NCBI GenBank assembly: GCA_013397455.1
Contig: VYZB01000194.1
Span: 802,646 to 866,645, forward strand
Length of the DNA: 64,000 nt
DNA from: Crotophaga sulcirostris
Lineage: Eukaryota; Chordata; Aves; Cuculiformes; Crotophagidae
Direction: 5' to 3'
Each line of letters begins with the position of its first letter. The first letter of the stretch is position 1. Made by a program: the position numbers and the translations under genes. This document shows, piece after piece, positions 1-49,347 of this stretch. Below the pieces are notes generated by a model, which was given only the letters and a program-made list of their open reading frames with translations, did no database searches and had not been told where the DNA came from.

Positions 1-36671
<36,671 letters not shown>

Positions 36672-36950
36672 GCTGCCTGATCATCTACCACAGCAGTGGA
36701 GAACTTCAGAAGATGGATGCTTCAATTAGTTCAGAATCAATGATTGCAGCATTTGCGGGCTACTTAACATCAATGTACTGATTCATTATACTGCTAATAT
36801 ACAAGCTGCTTTAATTGCTGTAGACAGAAAATAATGAAATCAACATAACTGTTAATATTGTCCTTTTTTTGTTTCTCAGCAATGGTAGCAAATCATACTT
36901 TTCTCATTGCGCAACTTTATCTGAATAAAATGTATGCAGTTCTTACAAAG
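36672..36950 (+). other. HSD17B4: HSD17B4 3' UTR (end estimated)
   Basis: AT-rich non-coding sequence from the stop codon to an estimated cleavage site about 20 bases after the only AATAAA near the gene's end. No repeat is recognised inside it. The 3' end is inferred from the signal, not seen directly. Confidence 0.75.
36924..36929 (+). promoter_or_regulatory. HSD17B4: Poly(A) signal AATAAA of HSD17B4
   Basis: Canonical AATAAA 252 bases after the stop codon, followed by a TGTATG motif and then a T-rich stretch (GGTCTTTTCC) about 40 bases on that could be the downstream element. That stretch belongs to a CR1 tail. Confidence 0.8.
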
Positions 36951-36952
36951 AT

Positions 36953-37006
36953 GTTGGACACGATGCCAGAGGTCTTTTCCAAGTAGAGGATTCTATGATT
37001 CTATAT
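36953..37006 (+). mobile_element. CR1 3' tail remnant abutting the HSD17B4 poly(A) site
   Basis: Short block GATGCCAGAGGTCTTTTCCA followed by GATTCTATGATTCTATA: the end of a CR1 3' UTR with ATTCTATG tail units. Only about 50 bases survive. It begins about 25 bases after the AATAAA. Confidence 0.8.
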
Positions 37007-37770
37007 TTCTATATTCTGAACTAAACCAGTTCACAGAAGGGGATACCAGTCTTCATTTATATTGCCTTAAATAGATTGTCTAATTTCTATGGATCTAGCT
37101 GATTTATTATTAAAATTAACATTATCTTTTGTCTTAAGTTCTCATGATCCCATTAAAATGACTGAAAGATGGAAGTTGGTTCAATTTATTTATAACTTGT
37201 CATGGTTTTTTTCTTTACAGGTAATAACTCTTGAACTTTACCTCTGCCCACCTTATTTAGACAGACTTTTTTTATATATTGTTCATGTGAATTTTTTAAA
37301 CATTTTCATCTCAGAAGTATTACACTGCACCAAAGGCTGTCACTGTAGCCAAATTCATGTAGATACATTGTCATGAGGGCCAGCATTGTGGCAGCAGCGA
37401 CAGATACAAGAGTGAATTCCTCATTTTGTATTTGTGCCCAGAACTGAGATAGCAACTGTGGCCCTGTGTTTTCCTGAAGAAAGCATGCTCCTAATCACCC
37501 ACTGTCACATGAACAGCTGGAAATCTGATTTCACCAATGTGACCAACATTTTGTGCGCTCAGTATATTTTTTTTCTCATTCAAAATTGCTCTATATCGAT
37601 ACCTTTTGAAAAATTCAGGCCTTGTAAGGCTTGTCTCCTTGGTCAGAATGACAAAACTTTTTTGTTTGTTTTAGAGGGTGGATTTTTTTTTTTCTCCAAA
37701 GCTGGGAGGTACATTGCTGCCATGACTGTATGAGTAGAACACAGCCATTAAAGAGCCATTAAAGAGATAG
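37007..37770. other. Intergenic, no gene seen
   Basis: AT-rich sequence between the CR1 tail and the next CR1. Open frames of 95 and 99 codons show no similarity and no coding signature. A small tandem duplication of AGCCATTAAAG lies just before the CR1 at 37771. Confidence 0.7.
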
Positions 37771-38407
37771 GAAACTCAGCATGAGCCAGCAGTGTGCCCA
37801 GGTGGCCAAGAAGGCCAATGGCATCCTGGCCTGCATTAGGAATAGTGTGGCGAGCAGGACCAGAGAAGTTATCGTCCCCCTCTACTCGGCACTGGTCAGG
37901 CCTCATCATGAGTACTGTGTGCAGCTCTGGGCCCCTCAGTTTGGGAAAGATGTCCAGAGGAGGGCAACGAAGATGGTGAAGGGTTTGGAGCACAAGCCCT
38001 ACGAGGAGCGACTGAGGGAGCTGGGGCTGTTTAGTCTGGAGAAGAGGAGGCTCAGGGGAGACCTTATTGCTCTCTACAACTACCTAAAAGGAGGCTGTAG
38101 GGTTGGTCTCTTCTCTCAGGTGACCAGTGACAGAACAAGAGGACATGGTCTCAAGCTTCGTCAGGGGAGGTTTAGGCTTGATGTTAGGAAGAAATTCTTC
38201 ACTGAAAGGGTGATTGGTCATTGGAATGTGCTACCTGGGGAGGTGGTGGAGTCGCCGTCCCTGGAGGTGTTTAAGAGGAGATTGGCTGAGGCACTCAGTG
38301 CCATGGTTTAGATGCTGGGTTGGTGTTAGTGTTGGGTTATAGGTTGGACTTGATGATCCCAAAGGTCCTTTCCAAACTTGTAATACTGTGATACTGTGCG
38401 ATACTCT
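37771..38407 (+). mobile_element. Young 5'-truncated CR1 with open 3' ORF2 frame
   Basis: The frame at 37781-38311 (176 codons plus stop) is uninterrupted and encodes the C-terminal part of CR1 ORF2 beyond the RT palm: [20 protein letters not shown] at its start, [17 protein letters not shown] in the middle, [20 protein letters not shown] and AEALSAMV at its end. The 3' UTR and an imperfect ATACTGTG tail follow. There is no RT or endonuclease, so it cannot transpose. Against the related copy at 3178 it lacks 18 bases at 37954/37955 and 9 bases at 38100/38101, both multiples of three. Confidence 0.95.
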
Positions 38408-38850
38408 GGATGTGGGGAAAGCAGACTTGATGTTGCTCAGGGAACTGCTTAGTAAGGTGCACTGGGAAAACGATTTTGAAGGTGCTGGGGTCCATCAGCA
38501 CTGGTGGCTGCTTAAGTACCACGTGCAAAAGGCACAGGACCAGGCAATCCCAAAATGACAGAAGTGAAGCAGGTGAGGCAGAAGACCAACCTGGCTGAGT
38601 AGGAGTCTTCTACTCCAAGTGAGGCATAAGGGGATGGTGTCTGGCCAGTGGAAAAAAGGACAGGTGACACGGGAGGACTGCAGGGATGCTGTTGGGCACT
38701 GTAGGGCAGAAATTGGTGCGGCCAAAGCTCAGTTAAGAGTTGAAACTGACCAACACTGTGAAGGATAATCGAAAGGGCTTTTTCAAATGTGTTAATGGGA
38801 AAAGGCAGGCTAGAAACAACATTGGACCATTATGTGATGAACATGATGAG
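38407..38850 (+). mobile_element. Old CR1 ORF2 fragment from between endonuclease and RT
   Basis: Conceptual reading across stops and small frame breaks gives KADLMLLRELLSKVHWE, GRRPTWL, QWKKGQVTREDCRDA, GAAKAQLRVE and GKRQAR. These match the CR1 linker that lies between the endonuclease and RT domains. At least seven stops in roughly 145 codons mark it as old. It starts immediately after the tail of the younger CR1, so the order here (3' end, then pre-RT linker) is not that of one element. Confidence 0.75.
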
Positions 38851-41800
38851 CAGTAAAATTCTTCACTGCATATACTCTAAATGTAGAGGAGAGCAAGATT
38901 GTTTGCTGTTTATTGCAGTGTGTGCTCAACAGTGTTTTAATTCTGTATACATGTAAATAAAATAAGGTGCTGTCTGGACATTAGTGTAAATTCTGGACAT
39001 AGGCCTTTGTAGCAGTTAGAGGTAAGAATTCAGTTTGTCTTTCTGGAACAATTCAGTCCTGGTTCTGTGAACTGGTGTGATTTTTAATCATGGCATAGTA
39101 TTTTATTTCCGTTTTTCTTTCTCCTTACGTTCATTACAGTCATCCTGCTGGCTTGCAATTATGTCCATCCTCCAAAAAGTAAATTGCAGTTCCACTGACG
39201 TGTGTCCTCTTCAGTCACTTATGGGTCCTCTAATTAAAGCAGGGGAGGAATAATAATGGATAGGGAAAGTTATATGTTTTCTGTCTATTAGTATTGGCTT
39301 CAGTGAAGCCTGTGCTGCATTTTATGCTTTCTAGTCACTAGAATAGTTCTTAATTAGTTTATTTCAGAGGAGTTCAATACACCTTCCAGCTGTCATCAAT
39401 AATTACAGATAACAGCTCTTTAAATGTTGACAGGTGCATTCATAATCAGAGAATATTAAAATGAGTAAAATGGGGGAGGAGTGGAGGCATGAGGGAAAGG
39501 TAAGCTTGAGAAACTTCAGACAAGAGATACCGTCTCCTCTAAGGTTAATTCCCACCTCCCTGCAAGCACTGCACTCCTAAGGATTATTTGTATTCTGGTC
39601 TGTTGGGCTGTGCTACTTCTAAAGGCAACTGTCCTTCATTACTCATGAGTCACTGTGATAAATTAAAATGGCTTGTAAAATGGAAGAATTCAGTGATATA
39701 AAAAATAAAGTAGTGTACGCTGTTTGAATAAACATTTTGGAATAGTTTAATATACTTTTTTTAAAAAAAAAAAGGTAAGGCTTTTTAATATAATACAGTA
39801 TACCCTGACAGAGGTATCTTTACATAACATTACGTCCTTCTAGCGTAACCCAGAGATTTATGTAAAGAAAGGTTGTCTCATTGCAGTGTTTTCTTTCTGA
39901 TGGTAATATTTGAAAGGATAAAGGGAGAAAAAAGTATCTCCCAATTCATTCAGTGTTTTTTTCTTTGGCTTCACTTGATGCAAGTATCTTTCCAGTCATG
40001 TGAGAATGAGTTCTTCACAGTGATTCACCTGTGTCCTTTGGGCCATCAGATTTATCTCCAGCAGACTGACCTAGACAGCCTCAGACATCAGCAGATCTGA
40101 AATCGATTAGGTAAAGTATAGTACGCTGGGGGTGTGGTTGCATATATATAACTTCTAGATTACCCTTATGATGATGCAAGTCAAATGTCTCATCTGTCTA
40201 CAAATCAGTGCATTGGAATAGCCTGATGGGATCAGTGGGTAGGATGAGCTATGTAAGAAGTGGATCTCTCTGTCTTTCACTGAGTAGTATCGAAGTTCAA
40301 ACAGTGTGCTAATCTGATCACATGTTATAAAGTCACTGTGTCTCAAAGACAGAATCAAGCAAGGTAGAATAATATGTAAAGCTGTCTGAATTGGAGGGTG
40401 TAAGGTATATGCATCTTGCTAAGAACCATTTTAGAACATGATTCGTTTTATGTCTCCTTATACTACATGCACCTTGATGATTTTGTGCCTTTTTTCATTG
40501 GAATTAATGCTATTTTAATCAAAAATGGGCATCACATATGCTGAAAGAAAAATTGAGAAGACCAAAATTTAAAGAAATAGCTCACTTAGCTTAAGGTTAA
40601 ACTTTTTTGAATTTCTAATTGTAGAAACATATAATCTCATACAATAATTTTTATTTTTTTTTAAAGTTTAAGCAAGTCAGGGTACTAAATTCATCATCTT
40701 TTTTTTTTAATGAATACTTCCTCTTTCCCCTTCCCCACCCACACCCTTTCCCATTTTGCTGGTTCTCTTGTGAAGGCATGTCAGGAGCACAAGCATAGCT
40801 TAATATAGCAATGTCAGTAGTTTATGAAGACTTCAAATTGGAATGGGAAGCAACAGTCTGTTGAGGCACCTAGGTTAGGTCTGCAGCTTACTCAGCCATG
40901 ACCCAAGACAGAAATTAAGCAACCAACAAACTTTTGCAGTTGGGATTCCAGAAGTTTTGTGAACTAAGTAAGAAATGGAGTTAGTAGAAACACGTTTGTA
41001 TTTCTACTGAAGTGTGTGTTTCTATCCACTGCCCACTCAAAAAAGCAAGTTACTATAAATGCTAAAAAAAAGTCACAGTGTATTGCTGAGGTTTGATTGC
41101 CTCCTCTAGCCTTACACAAATAATTTCCTGTTTCTGCAGGATTAGGAGGAAAAAAAAAAACCAAACAAACTTCAATTTCATACTAAAGTCTAAGAGTCTG
41201 GTTAGTGTTTCCAGTGTTATTAGGACAGCAGGTTCCCACAAAAAACAGAAACTGAACTGCTGCTTGTGTCAGTGAACGTGCCTAGGTTAAATCTCAAAGC
41301 ACTATACAGGTATTCTTCTTTTGTGTTGCTTTTCTGTGTGCTGTTCTTTACTTGTACCAGTCTCTCCATTGAGATGAAGTGCCTGAGTCTCATGAAGCTG
41401 CCTGACCTTTTTGTGATGCTGCCTGACCGTCCTGTTTTCTGCTCCCCTATGTCTGTTTCTTTTCTGGTCAGAAGTGGCCTGTACTCTGCACAGTTAATCC
41501 TCCTGCAGTGTGAAGCTTGCCCTGATTTTTATGAACAATAGGCAATGCAGTTGTGGATATCTGCTGTAACCTTATCAGAGTTCATAATAACTGTGGTGCT
41601 GAGAGCATCGTAATCCTGTTCGAAAACGACGATAAAAGGTAGCAGAGTTTCTGACTGAATGTAATACATGTGTTTTCTGAGGTGTTTCTTTTTTCATAAA
41701 GATAAAATGAGGCCACCTGAGGATTATATCAGGAAATATATAACCTCCTTGGCTCAAAATATATTTTAAATGAATATTTCATTATTTGGTTCTTCAGTGC

Positions 41801-44800
41801 TTTTTTTTACATATGTGACCAAGCACTGCAGGGAAAAATAGAAATGTAGAAAAGAAGAAACACCCTCACCCCCTGCCCCCACCTCCCACCCTCCAGATGA
41901 TCTGTCTGTTATTTTTCATTTTCTGAAGGAAAAAAAGAAAACTTTAAATGAGGAAATATGTTGTGGTCTTTAATCCACAGCAGCAATTTTGTTGGGTCAA
42001 GGAAATGCCCCAAAGTCATCCATCTGTGAGGCTAGTCATGGTCACTGACTAAACTCCGGTTTGGCTTTAGGAAGTTGTTCTGTTAGATGATCTTATTCAT
42101 ATCTGAAGTAAAATCAGATATCTGGTCACTTGCAGTTATTCAAAGTTAGTGGGGGGTTTGGGGAGGAGGGGTGCTTTTCAAAACAGAAGTATTTATCTCT
42201 GTGCCCTTTGCAACTTCAAGCTTGCAGTTTAATTCCAGGACACTTTATGAGTCTGTATTTCCGTATTTTTCATGGTCAGCCTAAATTCTGAGGCCAGTGT
42301 TGTTTATTATCAAAATACCTTATTTTGAAGGGAAATACCAGTTTACAGTCAGAGTGGCATGCTTTTATTTGATTTTGCAGTATCCCAAATGGAATGGTGA
42401 AACACTTTTCAGAGGTGGGGTGCTCTGTTAAATGAGTGCCTGCGTGACGGTGTGAGATCCTGTGATGGTATCTTGCTTTTTCCTAGCAGCACTGTGATTA
42501 GTGAAGGAATTTTCATGCTTATTTATGGCAGTTCCTGGAAGTGTAGTAGCCAGCCTTACTAAGCTAGGCTTTGAGAGTCTGCAGAACACAGGTTTTTGGG
42601 GAAACTTTATAGTGAAGGTCAAGGAGACTTAAGAAAATATTTTTTTTTCCAGTGCCTTAGACGCCAAAGGCTGTGAGGTATCTGATACTTAATAGCTCTC
42701 ATAAAATAGAGCCATCAGGTAGCTTTGGACTCAGAAGATTGTAATAAAATATATATATGGATGTGTTTCAGCTCTTTAGACCTGTTTGGAAAGCTCTGAC
42801 ATTACGCGTATTCCTACAGCCAGTTAGAAGGTAATTTTTTTAAGTGCCTTCTCAATGTCAGAAGTCCTTAAGGAGCTTTTGTGGTTACTGAGATTTTGTT
42901 GGTAGTGGAAAATTATCTAAAGCTTTTTTTTTTTCTTGGGCTAATAAAATGCTATTTGTAACTGGACCAAAATGGAGACATGAACCCATATCGAGCTGGG
43001 AGAGCAGTTCTCCCACACAGTGTACTCCTACCAAACCATTCCACCTCAGAAGCAGCCAAAAAAAACCTCACAGCATTGGGGTCCTGGGTTTGGAAACACT
43101 GCTGGGTGGTAGGTGCAGAGTCTGTTTTTTACACATAAATTCACAAAAAACAGAGTCTGACTGTAAACATCTTTACTATTCTCTGTACTCCAAGGGTTTT
43201 AACATGCATATTTAATGGAGCACTCTGTCACTCTGTTGCTAGGTGATTGGCAGAAACAACAACCAAAAGACTTGCTACGTTATGACTTGTTCACTTATTT
43301 TTAAGTAATTCCTGAAGGAACCAGGCTGTAATTTAACACTGTAGTCACTGGTTTGATCGCCTTGAGAGTTGTTTTATGAAGGGCAAATAAAAACAGATGA
43401 CCAAAGATCATAATTACTCTAATGAATCTGGACACAATTGATAATGGGTTGAAGAAACCAGCTGTACAGTTTTCTCTTAAAACCAGCTGTACAGTTCCTG
43501 TACAACCTCGCGGTCCTGCTCTCCGAGAGCAAAGGCAGTTCTTTCCACAGGGAGACTGACTCCAGCCAGGCTGGAGTGTACACTGGAAGCTGAAATTACA
43601 GATTTAATACAGATACTGGTTTTGAAATACATTGCCATTTCCTTCACGTTGTATCTTAACCAGCTCCTCAGTGATCTGCAGGCAGTAATTACTTGTGTCT
43701 CTCCCTCCCACCAGAGATAATGACTTACCATGTTTGCTAACTAACACCCCTTTATGCTCTGGTAGTGCCAATCACCATTCTATTTGAAGTGCTCTAATTG
43801 GCATGGTTGCATTAACTCAGAATAATTATTGATGTTTTGCATTTAGCTCTAAATTACTCCTGGTTAGTACATGAAGTAGCAAAATGTGCTTGGATGCATT
43901 TCTGGCTTTTACTACAGATACAAGTTGGCTAATGCATGGTTCGTAGTAACCTTACCTGTTAAATGATGGCTCATTTCCTGTTTCAATCTCTTCAAGTTTG
44001 TTTCAACATTGATAGACTTGTGGAATTATTGCAATATTCTTCTCATTGATGTCCTTTCTTACAAGGAGCAGTCATCCTGTATTACGTGCAACAAATATGA
44101 AAATCTTATTCTTAGGGAGAAGTCATCTATGAATTTTATCAATTCTAGCTACTTGTGGTAACAGACATTAGCACATGCCTTTTGTAAATATTGAAAGCTC
44201 TCATGGGGCAAAACAAAGATTCTATCTATGCTCTGTGTCAAGATAGTTGTTTCACTAGTCCCTTCTCTTCTTGCCTCTGAATTGGTGTTTGGAGTCTATC
44301 CTGTTTCAGATGTTCTGGTATGCATTCCAGCCTCCTGGGTTTTATGGTTAGTAACTGTGTCTTCCCAAGAGCAGCTTTGCTATCCTGCTGTTTCCTGCCT
44401 GTAATCAGTCACAGAAATTGTTCTGTTTGGTTTCTTCATCATTACAGTACTGCCTAATGCTTCTTGCTTGTTTTTTTACCATTTATCTGCTTTTTTAAGG
44501 AGGAAGACAAATGTGTCAAGTAGATGAAACCACCATGGCAGTACAAACTGCACTTTGAGAAACACCAGTTTAAAACTTCTTAATTGACAAATAATTCTGT
44601 AAAGTAATTAGTATTTAGTGAAATTCTGCTGATAGAAATATAGACACGGATGTTATCTGTAATTAATAAATTCAGTGCTATAAATAAAGCTCAATTTGCA
44701 CATAAAAACACTGTATGATCACTCTAACTCCAAGCAACAATGCACTTTTAAGCAACCTATTATTTTGGTTTATTGTAGTCATGAAGAAATATGCAAAAGT

Positions 44801-47800
44801 ATACACAGTATGAAATTCTGATTTGATTAACAAGCATTGTTTTGAGGACTGGAATTAATTAAACACTGCATTAACTTTGTGTGCACCCTGCATCTTGAAA
44901 CTGTTGATTCCTCCTTGTATACTTATGAAGAAGTGGCATTCAAATATATAAATAGAGTCGTGATAATTTCCAATGGCGATCTCCAGTCTAGGCTGCCAGC
45001 TAAAATCCATTCTCGTTCATTTCCTCAGTGGTGTAGGAGCTCCTCTGGGCAAGGAGAAGCAGCTCTCAAGAAGGAGGATGTGCTCTTCCAACAGATAAGG
45101 CTGGAGTTCTAGTAGTTTCAGAAATTAACCTGTTGTGGCCTCTGCTGTGATCCTGCCACAGGTTTGTGTATATTGAAAGCAAAAAAGGCATTGCTCAAAC
45201 TTTTGAGATCCATGTGGTAAAAACCACTACAAAAGTCTTCTAAAAGATGTACATCTTTCGAGATGAACGTACATCTCAATTCTACCTTCCATATAACCAT
45301 TTCTTTACATTTAAATGAATACAGAAGATATGTTGCAAGTCCAGAAATGTTGTTTATATCTTGGGCAATTTGAATGTCAGTATTGTTTTCATAGCATTCT
45401 TCATGGCCAGATAATGAAAACAATGTTCTGGTAAAACCAAAATTACAGGAACATTTTTATGTGTTGTTACCCACCAGAAACCTGTTACATGAAAGCAGTG
45501 TTCTGTAGTCCAAAATGAGGGGAAACCCATCTGAGCAGTGTAGCAAGTGCTCAAGCACAGTAGTACTGGTCAGCAGTATAAATCATTAATATAGATGGGG
45601 TGTTTTAGCAATATTATTTAGCTACATGGATAATGGAAGTTTTAAAGGGTCATCAAATCTTGTGTTTCTCTGTGTACTCTATTACAGTCGTAATTGGTTT
45701 CATTGATTGCTAGTACTGTTAGAAAATAAGTGGAGTGATACTAATCAATCACTTCAGAGAACCAGAAGAATAGGCTCTGGTGATAAGTTCCTAGAAAGTT
45801 TTTCTTTAATTAAAAATCCAGCCAGACAGGAAGGAGAATTAAACCATCAGCAGTGCTGTAAAGTGCTTACAGTTTTGTAGGTGAATATTAACTCCATTCT
45901 GGCAAAACAATCAGATGGAGTGCTTTCCTTGGCAGGCTCAAACATCAGTATCTTTCTACAGTACTTCTATATGTGATAATGTTAAACAGCAAGAAAAAAA
46001 GTTTGAGGAAAAAAGGGTTGTAGATGCATACTTCTTAACCTGAAGTAATTAAACCCACAATATTTGTTATTTTTCTAGACTAAAATTGCTGCAGGTTAAA
46101 ACAGATGTTTTGCATCCTAATTTCCAACAGTATTCTGTGTAAGAAGGTCTTAAAAGGGAGTGGTGTCTTGTGTATTTGGTGGACATTTTTTGATAGCTTT
46201 TGCATGGGGATTCTGGTTTTGTTTTGATACTGATACCTTCCTTGGACTGTATTTGCCCAGTACTTATCTTCTTACTGGTATTGTTTATGTAGCCACTATT
46301 TTCATAACTTTTCATCTCTTCAGAATAATGGACAAATTTGGTGCACAGAAGCTACCTGGCTTGCTCACGGCCGTGTAACAGATGAGTAGTCAGGTTCTTC
46401 AACTAAGTTTCCAAGGTCGTCCTGTACTGAGGGTTTGTTTTCTCTTTCCATTTCCCATTTCCTCAGGAGAACCATCGTCTAAACATACCCAAATTAGAAC
46501 TCTGTAAGAATTTCAGACTTTTGTAAGTCAGAGGGTATGTAATAACTTCTATAAAACTGGGCTTAGAACATCTGAAAATATCAGGAATGCTAGTACTGGA
46601 ATTTCTTTCTAATAATGAAAAACTTGACTTTGGTTCCAATGCTATGTTTCTTCATTCATTATTCTGATTTTTTTTGTTGCATCGATAATGCTCTCTTAAA
46701 TATTTAAAATATTTCCCCAACATGCTGATGACATTCCTTGCATGAATGTCTCTTTAAAGTCATGCGTAGACATCTGTCGCAGAAGAACTAATATAAAAAA
46801 GACTCTTCATCATGAGAATGAGTGAAATTTGAGGGAAAGTGTTATAAATCATTTATAACATGAATAAGTTAAATCTTCTCTAAGAGCTAAAATGGGGATT
46901 CCCTTGACAGACGTGAATGTGGTGTTTGTTTAGCAAAGCCAAAGATAATAACTATATTGTTGTAAAGACTAATTTGTTCACAGTTCTAGAGTAATTTAAA
47001 TGATAGAATCAATTTGCAAAAATCTACATGTATTAGTTAAGACTTGGTGCTAAAGTGCCCTAGGATTTCTTCCTGGTCCATGTGTAATTGTTGGATTCTC
47101 CTTCTCAATTAGTATCACAGGTGCAATAATGACAATTTGTTCCATTTTGTCAGTTTCTCACTGAAGCAGCCATTGATTATTATTTTCTTCTTCCATTCTA
47201 CAACTGAACCCTGAATGTTGAAATGTTGCATTAAGATGTGCACGTTATATACATTTTACCTGGATCTTGGCTAGTTTACCTTTATATTATCAAGAAATTC
47301 AACATTTTTTGCGGTTCCCCAGTCTTTAGTGAACAGTAATGGTGCACTGCCACCATCTGCATTCACACAAGGCAAATAAAATTCAGATGATCTGATCAGT
47401 CTGGAGATGGCACATTGCTGAGCGCAGAAAAATTCCCTCGTACATCTTGGTGAAATTTGAGTAGCCTCAGCTTACATTCTTTGTGAGTCAGAAGGAAGAT
47501 TTTCACTTTTTTTAGTGTATTTTATAAAGTCTGTGGCATTTCTGTCTTGCCTTCTTCAGCATCTGGTTCTTTCTGTTTAAGATTCTGTGCCTGTATGAGA
47601 GAAAGTTGCTGATAACCTGACTCTAATTTTATTGCACTGAACTAAGCAAGGTAGAAGCCGCAGGGGGGAATGAGTAATCTTGCTCTCAAAACAAACAAAT
47701 GTGCAACCTTATGCTTTTCCAAATACCCTCTGTTAATAACAACGTTCCTATCTCTTGCAGAATGGTGAATGTCATACTACAGATGTACTGTATCAAATCC

Positions 47801-49347
47801 CACAGTGTCTTATTCTTCACAGTGGAGCTGGGTTTTCTCTTCCCTTTCATCTCCCAACTGGGAGAATTTGAGATGTACTGTTATTCCTGGAGTGAACACT
47901 GCGCATCATCTGATCTGGTGCTTTGCTTGTGCCACGGAAACGACCCTGATAAGCTCTGAAGGTGTCTTACTAACATTTAACACTGCCCCTCTGGAGTGAT
48001 ATTTGTTCTTTCTGATAAGGGAGATAATGGTGCAGATTGTTGACCTACTGAGGTGTTTCCAGAGCAAAATCTATGTTGGTAATTCTCAGACTTACGAAGC
48101 TGCAAGTAACCTTTTGAATAATTACTTTTCTCATTTATGTATTTTGATAGAAGACTTCTCTTGTCACGATAAAAGCCAGGGATTAAGAAATATGTCGGTG
48201 ACTTCAAAGTCATTGAAAGTTCATGACTTTCAAAGGTCTGTAGTGAAATAGCATTTTAAGAAGGAGAGAGAAATCTAAATTTGGCTCATATTAGGAAACC
48301 CCCAAAGTAAACTAGATGAGGATATAACAATATGAGCTGTCATGAGATGGTGTTTAGTTGCCAGGTGCAGCCACATCATATTGGTTCTATCTGTACAGTG
48401 CTGTTCTTCTAACATGACATTTATTAATATTCCCTGACTCTAGTAACATCCATTTAGTTGACTTAACGTATTGAGCAAATGGAAACAATCAACTTTTAGA
48501 ACTGTTGTGTGGATTTGTGGTAACAATATCTCTGCTATTATCATCCTCTGATTTGCTATAATCACATTTACTAAAGGCACTGGAGTTCCCATAGCTAATC
48601 ATATCAGAGGATAGAGAAACCCTTATATTTTGCCATCCTTGATTCAAAGTAATGTATAGAACATTACTTTTATGTTAACTGTTAAATTACTTGAATAACT
48701 TTCACTTGAAGGAAAAGTTGCTTGTCTAAAAAGAGTAAGAAACCATGAAAATTACACGCTCTGTTTTAACGCTCTTCCGCTTCATATTTGAAATACTTTC
48801 ATTAGGGAATTGTGGTTTTCATCTGAAGCATTACTGAAACTGCACCCTGGGTCATCTGTTGAACATCGTGAGATCCACTGCGTGTCACAGGCTGGGTAAT
48901 ATGATTAAAATACATTTGTCTGAGCTCCTCACAACCAAGGGAAAATCTTCTGCTTCTGATTGTGGAGAACAGGTACAGTTCATCATAGCTGTGAAAACAC
49001 GATCAACCATGAAGAACACCTTAAAGTCTTTAGATGAAAGGCATATTTTTATTGACGTATTATGCACGCTTTTTCTATTCTCTCACGACAGAATTTTCTA
49101 GATAGATCTTTTATAGATCTTCTACATTCAGTGTAGGAATTCTTTAAAATATTAGACCATATAAAATGATGGTCTTTATGAATGAATCATTTACAAAGGC
49201 AGAAATGTATTTCCAGTGTCTCTGCAGTAGTTTGGTGAAGTCATTGGAAAAGTTTTTTCTGATATGTTGATCTGGATAATGAATCAATTATTTAGTGACT
49301 GTTTTTCAGCATTTTGTTACTGTGTTTGCATTCTTTATGTGAACAGA
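38851..49347. other. Intergenic, no gene seen
   Basis: About 10.5 kb with no CR1, LTR, RNA gene or coding region I can support. Two stretches (43300-44170 and 44500-44800) are rich in homeodomain-type TAATTA/TAATTG sites and free of repeats, as conserved non-coding DNA often is. That is composition only. A direct duplication lies at 43455-43496 and a C-rich run near 41.87 kb. Confidence 0.65.
43455..43496. repeat. Short direct duplication, period 25
   Basis: AAACCAGCTGTACAGTT occurs at 43455 and again at 43480, separated by TTCTCTTA. A minor local duplication. Confidence 0.85.

Noticed and set aside
37089..37733. Two plus-strand frames of 95 and 99 codons just after HSD17B4
   Set aside because: Low-complexity, hydrophobic AT-rich translations with no similarity recognised and no promoter or splice support.
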